The position numbers and the translations under genes are program-made. Positions 36,108-43,437 of a DNA stretch of 49,227 bases are shown here, in pieces; the first letter of the stretch is position 1, and every line of letters begins with the position of its first letter. Where the stretch lies: NCBI GenBank assembly GCA_030679035.1, contig JAUXTH010000118.1, positions 1 through 49,227 of the forward strand, given 5' to 3'. The notes beneath the pieces are model-generated. The model searched no databases. It was not told the origin of the DNA and saw only the letters and a list, made by a program, of their open reading frames with translations. Source of the stretch: Methylobacter sp. (lineage in GTDB: Bacteria; Pseudomonadota; Gammaproteobacteria; Methylococcales; Methylomonadaceae).

Positions 36108-36884
36108 GTTACCCTTGAGCTTTGTATAAATCGCAACCGCTTTGCTGAAAAATCGTAGATACGGTACAGAACCAAACAGCTTCTCACGTGATTCTGTATA
36201 GCTAGATAAGGCTTCATGAAACGTCTCTTTTTGATTGGCAATGGCTAACGAAAAAAACATCGTTCCCGTTGTCGTCGCACGCGGTACCTCATTGGGGATT
36301 TTTTCGTTACGTACTTGTACGGTCTCCATAACAACTTGCTGAATTTCACTCGATAGCTCGCTACTAAGCAGGTTGGTAATTGCCAATATCTCTTGGTAGA
36401 TGAGTTCTCCGAGCCTAATGACCTCGTCTGGCGTCGGAATGTAGCCCTGATGGATAATTCTATTTCTGAGTTCTGGAATCTTCTTGCTTAGCGTGTAGTG
36501 TTTGCCAAAAATCAGAAGGTGTAGAAATAAAAAAGCCCCCACTTGGCGTTCTGACTGCTTTGAGACTTGCTTAAATGTTTCGTCAATGGATTCTTTGGAT
36601 ACTTTGCTCTTCTTGCAAAATACGTTGATGGCAAACTCGAAGAAGCGCTCGTATGCAGAAGAAAGACTGGAGGCTGCTTCCAGTGTGTAGCCTTCAATTA
36701 GAGCATTTGCTGCTGATTCAAGAAGAATTTCAAATTTCTGGCTCTGAAGCAGGAGGGCAGATTTATGGCCTCGCGAACACTCGATAAAAGCCAATGCCTC
36801 TTCGTAGTAGTCTGTAACGATTGGTTCAAATGAAGGATGCCCTAGCTCTTTCTGGCACTCCATGCACATGGTGAATATCTTCAT
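36102..36884 (-). CDS. Cassette E: zinc-ribbon-like / HEPN-like protein
   Basis: 260 residues. An N-terminal Cys set (CMECQKELGHPSF ... IECSRGHKSALL) looks like a treble-clef or rubredoxin-like zinc site. The helical remainder holds a HEPN-type motif: KIPELRNRIIHQGYIPTPDE, with R-N-x-x-x-H at about residue 145. This combination of a small zinc site and HEPN helix bundle is seen in predicted RNA-targeting proteins; RNase activity is inference. The cassette is bounded by attC 6 upstream and attC 5 downstream, and the stop lies inside attC 5. Confidence 0.76.
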   Translation of the reverse strand: MKIFTMCMECQKELGHPSFEPIVTDYYEEALAFIECSRGHKSALLLQSQKFEILLESAANALIEGYTLEAASSLSSAYERFFEFAINVFCKKSKVSKESIDETFKQVSKQSERQVGAFLFLHLLIFGKHYTLSKKIPELRNRIIHQGYIPTPDEVIRLGELIYQEILAITNLLSSELSSEIQQVVMETVQVRNEKIPNEVPRATTTGTMFFSLAIANQKETFHEALSSYTESREKLFGSVPYLRFFSKAVAIYTKLKGNV

Positions 36885-36904
36885 GGCGGGCAGACGTTCA
36901 GTAC

Positions 36905-36994
36905 GTATAACGTAGAGCTAACCGGGCGCGGCACGGAAAGTTGAATAAACAAAACCGTATTATAACCGCGCTCCGGTTGAGCGCCAGGTTATGT
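36905..36994 (-). repeat. attC site 6
   Basis: 90 bp with ACATAAC (R'') and GTTATAC (R') on the minus strand, both near the consensus. Common body. It follows cassette F, whose stop lies in the R'' box. Confidence 0.75.
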
Positions 36995-37249
36995 TGCATT
37001 TTGCTTTTCACGATACTTTCTGTTTACATCCCGAATGAGGCTCATTAAACAGTAAACAAATAAGCTGAAAAAAAGGATTGCAAGGGCCAATGCACTAAAC
37101 GCCCATTCCCCAGCACGTTCTGAGGGCCAGCGTTCTGGCTCGGCAGCATTAAGCCAAGAGTAAAAAATGAAGCTCACGCTAGCGTAGCCGCTGGCGGGCA
37201 ATGAAAGTACCAATCCAAGCCACATTAATAATTTTCTACACTTGCTCAT
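36989..37249 (-). CDS. Cassette F: small two-TM protein
   Basis: 86 residues with two hydrophobic helices: LLMWLGLVLSLPASGYASVS, then AFSALALAILFFSLFVYCLM, and a basic C-terminal tail (RDVNRKYREKQ). The function is unknown; small inner membrane proteins are common in cassette arrays. This is the first cassette in the reading direction. Its upstream end lies at an attI-like site. The start codon is 13 bp from the G/TT recombination point. Confidence 0.68.
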   Translation of the reverse strand: MSKCRKLLMWLGLVLSLPASGYASVSFIFYSWLNAAEPERWPSERAGEWAFSALALAILFFSLFVYCLMSLIRDVNRKYREKQNAT

Positions 37250-37254
37250 GGAGC

Positions 37255-37273
37255 GACATAACTATAATTAGAC
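37255..37273 (-). other. attI-like simple site at the array start
   Basis: On the minus strand GTCTAAT, TATA and GTTATGTC follow each other, i.e. two short inverted boxes with a 4-nt spacer, as in the simple L/R site of attI sequences (compare CTAAAACAAAGTTAG of attI1). No attC body precedes it, so the first cassette joins here as expected at an attI. The integrase that would recognise it is absent. Confidence 0.4.
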
Positions 37274-37286
37274 ATCCTAATAGACG

Positions 37287-37294
37287 CAAAACAT
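37287..37294. repeat. Target-site duplication, left copy (CAAAACAT)
   Basis: 8 bp identical to 41658-41665 directly outside the right inverted repeat. Confidence 0.9.
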
Positions 37295-37337
37295 CGGTAT
37301 TATGTAGCAGCCGCACAAAGCTCGTAAGTGAAAACGT

Positions 37338-37362
37338 CGCGTCATTTATAGTAAATGACGCG
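37338..37362. other. Perfect hairpin near the left transposon end
   Basis: The arms CGCGTCATTTA and TAAATGACGCG flank TAG, 16 bp inside the left inverted repeat. No T tract follows on either side, so it is more likely a structural or protein-binding site than a terminator. Confidence 0.5.
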
Positions 37363-37625
37363 ATATAAAAAGCGTCCCTAGTTAAACAAATCTAATTGTC
37401 CAGGATGCGACCGCCAATGTTGGCAAACATGCTCGATACGTCCGAAACGGAATCGAGTATATTTATTAACAAATACATCTTTTACTCTGTTGTAAACATT
37501 TCTCATGTTTATCTCCAAGCAATATGGAGAGCAATATTTGCCTACAACCCATGAATAGACTATTATTCATAGTGTCTGCTATGACAAGTTGTAGGTGACA
37601 GAGGGATGCTCGACTTCCATGTCAT

Positions 37626-37657
37626 GAAGTCGTTGACGCGCTAACGTCAGCGACTTC
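37626..37657 (-). terminator. Hairpin after the ImmA-partner gene
   Basis: Arms GAAGTCGTTGACG and CGTCAGCGACTTC (one mismatch) with a 6-nt loop, directly after the stop of the minus-strand gene at 37660. A T tract is weak, so termination strength is uncertain. Confidence 0.5.
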
Positions 37658-37659
37658 GA

Positions 37660-38157
37660 TTATGCGGCTATATTTATTTCATCGGGTGCATTCAGACGCT
37701 CTTCTACATCATCTGTGAAATCAATTGGCATTAATATCGGTTCTTCAAGTGGATTAACGATATTCCAATGGTCAACATCAAGCGTTAGTTGAACAGCTTC
37801 TCCAACCATATGCTCCCTTCTTTGAACAAATGCTTTTTGGGCAAATTTTCTCGGAGCGGTATCAATATCTCCCCACAATGTGTATTGCCCAGAGGCTGTA
37901 TGATTTACAACAGCTAAATTCGCACGATATGTCCTCCCTGTTTTCTCATCTTTTCTAGTTTCTTCACGTGCTGCATCAGCGAATTTTTCAGCGAGATGTG
38001 TTATCGGGTCTTTAGGTTTTGGTAATTGAAATCCTTTCCCAACCGCAAATTTTGCAACTTCGCGCATATCAACAGAATCACTCCCAGTTTCGTCTCGATA
38101 CCATTGGATTATCCGTTGCATTTGCTGCTTTTTAGTCGATCTAGTTTTATTTTGCAT
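37660..38157 (-). CDS. Partner protein of the ImmA/IrrE regulator (hypothetical)
   Basis: 165 residues, no family named with confidence. The basic N-terminus (MQNKTRSTKKQQMQRIIQWY) is followed by a domain with VDMREVAKFAVGKGFQLPKP, RTYRANLAVVNHTASGQYTL and WNIVNPLEEPILMPIDFTDD. It starts one base after the stop of the ImmA/IrrE gene (TAATATG), so the two are translationally coupled and likely act together, for instance as substrate, antidote or effector. It carries a hairpin after its stop. Confidence 0.75.
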   Translation of the reverse strand: MQNKTRSTKKQQMQRIIQWYRDETGSDSVDMREVAKFAVGKGFQLPKPKDPITHLAEKFADAAREETRKDEKTGRTYRANLAVVNHTASGQYTLWGDIDTAPRKFAQKAFVQRREHMVGEAVQLTLDVDHWNIVNPLEEPILMPIDFTDDVEERLNAPDEINIAA

Positions 38158-38158
38158 A

Positions 38159-39292
38159 TTAAAATCCTGTTGAGGCTACTGTTCCCCAGCCATCTACTAC
38201 CGAAGCTGGGGTGATATATGAACTTATGCTGATTAAGTGTTTTCGGAATAGCTCATATCGACCCGTGCGTCTGTGTAGCTGTCCTACTACTAATCCTGGA
38301 TGAATTTGGTGAATATTTGCAAAGCCAAGAAGATCTCGCTCTGAAAAAAATGGGGATTTACGAGCAATAAAAGAATCTATTTTTTTACTAGGGGCACAAA
38401 AATTTGAAGCTGCTTCGTTTGCTAACTTTTCCTCTTCAGCAATATTTTGATAAAGGGAATTGTCTTTTTCTAGCTCAGCATCAATTTGTATAATACTTTT
38501 ACCATGCCCGAGTAGTGCATGTTCAAGCTCATGTCTAAGCACAAACCAAAAATTATCAATCCTATTAAATCGTAGAGTAAGTGCTATAACCGGAGCATTA
38601 TCTGCTAACCAAAAACATACTCCATCAATTTTAGCTGAAGGAAGGCTTTCAACAATTACGAAACGTACTCCAGCCTTTGCTAATATTTCTGGAACCTTCC
38701 GTATAGCCGCTTCTGATATACGCAAAGGAATTAAGGATTCAATAGCATTTTCTATGCTATTTTTTGATGCAGGTGGAACAATCATTTCCACAGCTATTTG
38801 TTTGACACGGTATAACCAAGCTAACTGCTCGGACGTCGTATTACTAGCCACATTAGTTTTTTTTGCAGCGTGTGGAAGCACCGGGATTTCAGAGGTGGAT
38901 TCAACTTTAAAAAATTTCGAAAGCTCAGACTCTATTGTCTTATAGTCTTTTATGTCTTGAACATCGATCCACCCTCTTTTTACCATAGATGCTATAGGTA
39001 AGGCGCTAAATAAAAGTGCACGCTCCGATCTTCTTGGGTCTGGTGCAGATTTAATTCTTGCTTTAGCTAGATCATAGCGACTTTGCAAATCTAAAAAAGT
39101 CGAAGCTGGAACACCGAAAACATCTTCAAGCAAAATTGCATCAGTTGCAGATATAGGACGAACATCAGTGGTCATTTTATTGACTACTGTTTCACTCATA
39201 TCAAGCACTGTGGACAAAACACGTTTTGACCACCCACGCTGCTCTACTAGATGGGTTATTAACTGGCCTGGGGACTTAAATTCATTTTTCAT
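38159..39292 (-). CDS. XRE-HTH / ImmA-IrrE metallopeptidase
   Basis: 377 residues. An N-terminal XRE-type helix-turn-helix (about 10-65: QLITHLVEQRGWSKRVLSTV, then LDMSETVVNKMTTDVRPISA) is joined to a C-terminal ImmA/IrrE domain with the zinc motif HELEHALLGHGKS (about residue 250) and a downstream EEKLANEAASNFCAPS helix with the third ligand. In the known family such proteins cleave or sequester repressors (as in ICEBs1 ImmA) or act in toxin-antitoxin modules; HTH fusions are HigA-like. A 30-bp perfect palindrome lies 12 bp before the start, the probable operator of its own HTH domain. It is cargo of an IS1595 transposon. Confidence 0.9.
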   Translation of the reverse strand: MKNEFKSPGQLITHLVEQRGWSKRVLSTVLDMSETVVNKMTTDVRPISATDAILLEDVFGVPASTFLDLQSRYDLAKARIKSAPDPRRSERALLFSALPIASMVKRGWIDVQDIKDYKTIESELSKFFKVESTSEIPVLPHAAKKTNVASNTTSEQLAWLYRVKQIAVEMIVPPASKNSIENAIESLIPLRISEAAIRKVPEILAKAGVRFVIVESLPSAKIDGVCFWLADNAPVIALTLRFNRIDNFWFVLRHELEHALLGHGKSIIQIDAELEKDNSLYQNIAEEEKLANEAASNFCAPSKKIDSFIARKSPFFSERDLLGFANIHQIHPGLVVGQLHRRTGRYELFRKHLISISSYITPASVVDGWGTVASTGF

Positions 39293-39304
39293 GGGCTAAC
39301 TATA

Positions 39305-39334
39305 TATCAGTTTGCGAAATTTCGCAAACTGATA
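39305..39334. promoter_or_regulatory. 30-bp perfect palindrome before the ImmA/IrrE gene
   Basis: Half sites TATCAGTTTGCGAAA and its exact complement form a 30-bp palindrome with no spacer. It lies between the DUF6471 gene (ends 39350) and the ImmA/IrrE start (39292). Position and symmetry fit an operator for the XRE domain encoded directly downstream. Confidence 0.65.
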
Positions 39335-39349
39335 GGTTATGGCTTTTAT

Positions 39350-39571
39350 TTAAGATAATCGAATATCATCAACACCGATAGCCTTCATGCACTGTAAGAA
39401 AAATTGAAAGGTGAATGCCCCTCGATTGATCTTGGTGTTAATGCTGTTGTAGTTTTCTTCTACCCCTAATTCATTAAGCTTTGTGGCAAGGGTTTCGTAG
39501 TCAATGCCTTTGCGCGTCAGTTCCGCTTTAAGGATATTCTTTGCTGATGCTTTCCAGTTTTGTGTTTGCAT
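39350..39571 (-). CDS. DUF6471 protein
   Basis: 73 residues: WKASAKNILKAELTRKGIDY, then LATKLNELGVEENYNSINTK and INRGAFTFQFFLQCMKAIGV match DUF6471, a small helix-turn-helix-like family of unknown function. It lies on the minus strand between the palindrome and the transposase gene, from which it is divergent. It may be a regulator within the transposon; this is inferred from its fold impression and position. Confidence 0.75.
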   Translation of the reverse strand: MQTQNWKASAKNILKAELTRKGIDYETLATKLNELGVEENYNSINTKINRGAFTFQFFLQCMKAIGVDDIRLS

Positions 39572-39711
39572 GGCTTAAATCTCATGTTCGTTAATGCGTA
39601 CCGACAAGATAACATAAAGTAATAAATGTTTCATAAATGAAATATAAGTGTTGAATGTAATTCTATATATGATATATTTGTTTCAAATATGACATTATCA
39701 GGATTATCCAA

Positions 39712-40734
39712 ATGGCTCAACACTTCTTACTTTCCGCTAAAGCTCGCACTCTGTCTGTTCGCAAAGTTATGGAAATGACAGACGATCAAGCGTTCCAGTT
39801 ATTTAAGGAGGTTCGTTGGGGTGAAGGCGACGAGGTAGCCTGTCCTGATTGCGGAACTATCCGTAAGCACTACTTTATAAGCACTCGCAAGCAGTGGCGC
39901 TGCAAGGATTGCTTTCATACTTTCTCGGTGACTTCCGGCACGATATTCGCTTTCCATAAACTGCCGCTTCGTGTTTATCTGGGTGCTATCGCCATTTACT
40001 CCAATGCGGTAAAAGGCATTTCAGCATTGCAACTGGGCCGTGACCTGGGCGTTCAATACAAAACCGCTTTCGTTCTGGCCCACAAGATTCGTGAGTCATT
40101 AATGGAGCAACGTGATGATCGTCAACTATCCAGTGAAATCCACATGGACGGCGCTTATGTAAATGGATATATCCGCCCTAAGAACAAGAAAGAAGACCGA
40201 ATAGATCGTCGTTTAGCCGAAAACCAACGCCCTGATAAGCGCTGCGTGTTCGTGATGCGTCAGCGGGTTGAAACGGAGGGAAGCGAGATCCAAGGAGCCG
40301 ACAAAACGTTGACTTTTGTTATCAAGAGCGAGAACCAATCAGATGTAAGCAAACTGGCAAAGGCATTTGTTAAAAAAGGCTCAGTGATTTGCGCCGACGA
40401 ATCCAGCGCCTATGATGTGCTACACGCCAAGTTTGATACCCGTCGCGTGAACCACTCACAGGAATACCGTAGCGATGTTGGAATCACCAACAACTTAGCC
40501 GAATCCTACTTTTCACGGTTCCGCCGGATGCAGTACGGACAAAATCATAAATTCGGCAATCTGTATCTTGCGAACTATGCCAATGAAGCAACTTACCGGG
40601 AAGATACCCGGCGCTTGCCAAACGGTGAAATCTTTATAGATATTACGAAGAAATGCGCCATGACAAGAACGAACCGTGACTGGTGCGGCTATTGGCAAGG
40701 TAACAAGAGAAAAGAAGAAAGATTGGCCGCTTAA
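39712..40734 (+). CDS. IS1595-family ISXO2-like transposase
   Basis: 340 residues. N-terminal zinc ribbon (CPDCGTIRKHYFISTRKQWR, then CKDC), a helical region (LPLRVYLGAIAIYSNAVKG) and the ISXO2-like DDE nuclease domain: first Asp in IHMDGAYVNG, second Asp in ICADESSAYDVL, third position in VGITNNLAESYFSRFRRMQY (N/E region). It is the only transposase in the element and is expected to act on the 28-bp ends. It is the only plus-strand gene of the transposon and is divergent from the DUF6471 gene. Confidence 0.93.
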   Translation: MAQHFLLSAKARTLSVRKVMEMTDDQAFQLFKEVRWGEGDEVACPDCGTIRKHYFISTRKQWRCKDCFHTFSVTSGTIFAFHKLPLRVYLGAIAIYSNAVKGISALQLGRDLGVQYKTAFVLAHKIRESLMEQRDDRQLSSEIHMDGAYVNGYIRPKNKKEDRIDRRLAENQRPDKRCVFVMRQRVETEGSEIQGADKTLTFVIKSENQSDVSKLAKAFVKKGSVICADESSAYDVLHAKFDTRRVNHSQEYRSDVGITNNLAESYFSRFRRMQYGQNHKFGNLYLANYANEATYREDTRRLPNGEIFIDITKKCAMTRTNRDWCGYWQGNKRKEERLAA

Positions 40735-40784
40735 TCGGAAAAGTTAACTTTTCTTGGATTTATAACAGCATATTATGAGCTAAC

Positions 40785-41081
40785 TTATTTTTTACCGCAT
40801 GGTATCCAGTCCGGCTTTTCATCTAAAAAGGCGACCCTATATGAAAGACATCCACGCTCAGCGGCGGTCACAAAGAGACTTAGAGTATGCACTTCGGTGT
40901 CCAGGTCTAATAGCCAGCAGTTTTCACCGAGCGCTTCAAGATTTGCGTCAGTATTCCCGAGATTTCTGTATCGGTCTTTATAAATATGTGAAATTTCGGT
41001 TAAAGCCTGACTAGCCTCATGAGGAATGCTTCCTTGGGAGTCCTTTTCTGGTCTGAATATTTGTAAGATTGCTTGTTTCAT
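40785..41081 (-). CDS. Hypothetical protein in transposon
   Basis: 98 residues, no family recognised. It reads HEASQALTEISHIYKDRYRN, LGENCWLLDLDTEVHTLSLF and VAFLDEKPDWIPCGKK, a plausible small globular alpha/beta protein. It lies between the transposase gene (converging) and the next minus-strand cargo gene. Confidence 0.6.
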   Translation of the reverse strand: MKQAILQIFRPEKDSQGSIPHEASQALTEISHIYKDRYRNLGNTDANLEALGENCWLLDLDTEVHTLSLFVTAAERGCLSYRVAFLDEKPDWIPCGKK

Positions 41082-41138
41082 ATTATTTATGACACCGATA
41101 AACGAATTAATATTTTGTATGCGGCAATCCTAACATTA

Positions 41139-41573
41139 TTACTCAGCAACCAACACCCAAATACACTGTCCTCGTCGGTCTTTCCCTGTTATTTCGACAA
41201 GGCCATTTTTCATTTGTTTGTGAAGAGTGGTCAGGATGGAGGCTTGCAAGGCTTTTTCGTTTTCTCCACTAATCCCCTTACTGGACATTACAGCCTTGGC
41301 GATGTCGTTGGTGCTTAGCGGTCTATCTGCTTTCCTGAGAATATCAAGGATCGTGCGCGGGGCTTCGCCGTGCTTGAAAAAATCGTTTTTCTTTTGGTAA
41401 CGCTTGGGCTTAATGGAACGGATGCGGTAATCCGGCTCAAAGAGCTTGATCGTAGCATCAAGCATCTTCACTTCTTCGGAAAGCCGCACCATTTCTTTGC
41501 GGTGGTGCGCCACCAGTCCGGAAAGCTCGGCTCGCTTTTCCGTCAGTGCGCTGATGACATGGGTTTCTGCCAT
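41139..41573 (-). CDS. Coiled-coil / winged-helix-like protein in transposon
   Basis: 144 residues. An N-terminal coiled coil (TEKRAELSGLVAHHRKEMVR, LSEEVKMLDATIKLFEP), a basic linker and a C-terminal region that reads as a winged helix (ILDILRKADRPLSTNDIAKA, then ILTTLHKQMKNGLVEI). It may be a DNA-binding accessory protein. It sits 60 bp inside the right inverted repeat. Similar small genes travel with IS1595-family transposases; a role in transposition control is inference. Confidence 0.68.
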   Translation of the reverse strand: MAETHVISALTEKRAELSGLVAHHRKEMVRLSEEVKMLDATIKLFEPDYRIRSIKPKRYQKKNDFFKHGEAPRTILDILRKADRPLSTNDIAKAVMSSKGISGENEKALQASILTTLHKQMKNGLVEITGKDRRGQCIWVLVAE

Positions 41574-41657
41574 TAGTTATCCTTTTATGGTTTACAATGG
41601 CAGTGATTTTAATGGGTTGCTCGGTAATTAGCTTTGTGCGGCTGCTACATAATACCG

Positions 41658-41665
41658 CAAAACAT
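41658..41665. repeat. Target-site duplication, right copy (CAAAACAT)
   Basis: 8 bp identical to 37287-37294. Confidence 0.9.
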
Positions 41666-42555
41666 TGCGTCATCTGGTTGCCTAATTCGGTTTGAAAAAA
41701 GTAAATCATAATGTTTTTAGTATATTATCAAAAATTAGTCTTTCCTAAAAAAAACGCAAAATACGTCCGCCCAATTAGCAGAAAGTTCAACGAAATTGCT
41801 GGATCAGGTGCGTGCAAAATCCAATTGAAACATTACAAGGAATTCACTAAATTTGTATTTCATCAAGATACTCCATTGATTAGCGACTGGTAAAGGACCT
41901 ATTGCCGTCATTCATTAAAATAACATATCCGTCAGCTTAGGGTCGTTGGCTGTCAGTCCAGGCTTCATTTAAATCGACAATTCTCCCAAAGATGGGTATT
42001 GAGTGGCTCCCCATTGCCATTGGTGATGAGGAAGAAAATTCTAAGAATAGCAACGGTAATAAATAACTACAGAGTCTTGATTAATATTAGGTGCGACAAT
42101 TTGTCGCAGTTTTTCTGTACAATGGCTTTCTGCTTCTATAGAATGCGCACCACTCACAATGAACTGTACTGAAAAAGAACAATAACAAAGAATTCATGGT
42201 GTCGTAGTGAGGAGTTTGAGGAGGAAGTAACCAAGGGTATATAGAATTACTCTGGCAAAAAAACAATAATTAATAGCTAAAAAATTGAAACTGCACCTTG
42301 CAGTAGTCCAAAACAATAATAAATATATTCGGACATAGCCCATACAACTGTATGGGTTTTTTTATGCCTGTTAGAAATACTCTGATCTCAATTGAAAATA
42401 CACTCATTCATTTAAAAATTGACCTACTGCTGGGGTGGTAAATCCAGAACTTAAGTAAAAACCTATAGCAACATAGATCATTGGGTGGTGTATTTACATC
42501 TTCATTGGCACACCTGTAAACGATTGAAGCGCTACATTTAGTCAAAGAATCAGTG
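41666..42555. other. Non-coding AT-rich region after the transposon
   Basis: 890 bp with no convincing gene. In the expected place for an integron integrase (upstream of the attI-like site) no IntI-like sequence is readable; a 60-residue frame at 41711 has no recognisable features. A GCGACAA/TTGTCGC hairpin with a following T-rich stretch lies near 42093-42117, and a clear intrinsic terminator lies at 42339-42363. Confidence 0.45.
42339..42363 (+). terminator. Intrinsic terminator without an assigned gene
   Basis: CCCATAC, loop AACT, GTATGGG and seven T. It points rightward, yet no plus-strand gene is seen upstream, so it may end an unannotated small RNA or be a relic. Confidence 0.65.
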
Positions 42556-43209
42556 CTAGCGTAAACACCGCTCATCATCATGCCTGGGATTATTGACCCA
42601 ATCGCTGACGGGGGTTGCCGTCATTTCTATGTAAGCTTGGTTGTCCAGCAATTCAAATGCCTCGTTTTCATTAACCGTTTTATCTAACCAATGCAAATAG
42701 TGATCGGAAGTCATAATCACCGGCATGCGCTGATGAATAGGCTGCATAAAGTCAGTTGCACGGGTGGTGATAATTGCGCATGAATAAAGCGTTTCTTGTT
42801 CCTGTTGCCAATGCTCCCAAAGACCGGCAAAAGCAAAGAGATGATTGTCTTGCCGGTGGATATTGAAAGCTTGTTTACCCGATTCTAGTTGCTGCCACTC
42901 ATAAAAACCTTCGGCCACGATCAAACAGCGGCGTTTATGAAATGCCGCGCGAAATGATGGTTTTTCGCGAATGGTTTCAGCCCGTGCATTGACCAGATGA
43001 TGACTGTTCTTACTATCTTTAGTCCACGAGGGCACAAGACCCCAGAATAAATTCACTGCTTTTAGCGATTTATCTTCCAGCTCAACAATACTGAGAATCT
43101 TTTGCGCCGGGGTGATGTTGTAGCTGGGTTGGAAGCGTGGCAGTCGCTGCAATTGAAAATGCTCGGCTATTATTTCCGGTGTTGCTGTGAGATTAAAGCG
43201 GCCGCACAT
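42556..43209 (-). CDS. yedK: SRAP-domain protein (YedK/HMCES family)
   Basis: 217 residues. It starts MCGRFNLTATPEII, with the catalytic Cys2, and holds the conserved Asn (LVNARAETIREKPSFR), the Glu in CLIVAEGFYEWQQ and the His in the HQRMPVIMT block. Known SRAP proteins form a covalent thiazolidine crosslink with abasic sites in single-stranded DNA, protecting them. The gene is divergent from umuDC across 228 bp, a layout that suggests shared SOS control; I could not find a clear LexA box there. Confidence 0.93.
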   Translation of the reverse strand: MCGRFNLTATPEIIAEHFQLQRLPRFQPSYNITPAQKILSIVELEDKSLKAVNLFWGLVPSWTKDSKNSHHLVNARAETIREKPSFRAAFHKRRCLIVAEGFYEWQQLESGKQAFNIHRQDNHLFAFAGLWEHWQQEQETLYSCAIITTRATDFMQPIHQRMPVIMTSDHYLHWLDKTVNENEAFELLDNQAYIEMTATPVSDWVNNPRHDDERCLR

Positions 43210-43437
43210 AGACTGCCTCCAGGGATTTTATTGTTGCAAGTGGTAATCTCTAGGTGTGACGGGTAACCGCAACTACTAAGGATCATCACTCAGCTTCTAT
43301 ATTAAAAGAATAACACTGCTGCCTTGCTAACGGTACATTTTCAAAGAGTGACTTTTTTAAAAGCGACTTATAACAAGAACAAATAGAGAACAAATGCCGT
43401 TTTTGGTGTACTATCTTGAACCCACCCCAGACACCCA

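Larger units (their letters stand above)
32553..37262 (-). mobile_element. Integron-type gene-cassette array without integrase (CALIN)
   Basis: Six minus-strand genes, one per unit, each followed at its 3' end by an attC-type site. Five of the sites share a common body (inner arms reading, on the minus strand, GCGCTCAACCGGAGCGCGGTT and later CCGGTTAGCTCTAC, with outer GTCTAAC/GTTAGAC-type boxes). Several gene stops lie inside or at the edge of the outer box, as usual for cassettes. No IntI gene with its extra alpha helix is seen anywhere in the window, so the array fits the class of clusters of attC sites lacking an integron integrase. Confidence 0.8.
37295..41657. mobile_element. IS1595-family transposon with cargo genes (4363 bp)
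   Basis: Perfect 28-bp terminal inverted repeats (37295-37322 and 41630-41657, starting CGGTATTATGTAGCAGCC) and an 8-bp target duplication, matching the 8-bp duplications of the IS1595 family. It carries an ISXO2-like transposase and six accessory open frames, among them an ImmA/IrrE protein. The perfect ends and intact duplication indicate a recent insertion. Confidence 0.88.

Noticed and set aside
32553-36994. Repeats read as a CRISPR array or REP elements
   Set aside because: The units are about 90 bp, separated by whole genes of differing length on one strand, and have attC boxes; this is not CRISPR spacing.
41711-41893. 60-codon plus-strand frame after the transposon
   Set aside because: Basic, AT-rich composition, no family resemblance and no clear ribosome binding site; not an IntI remnant as far as I can read.
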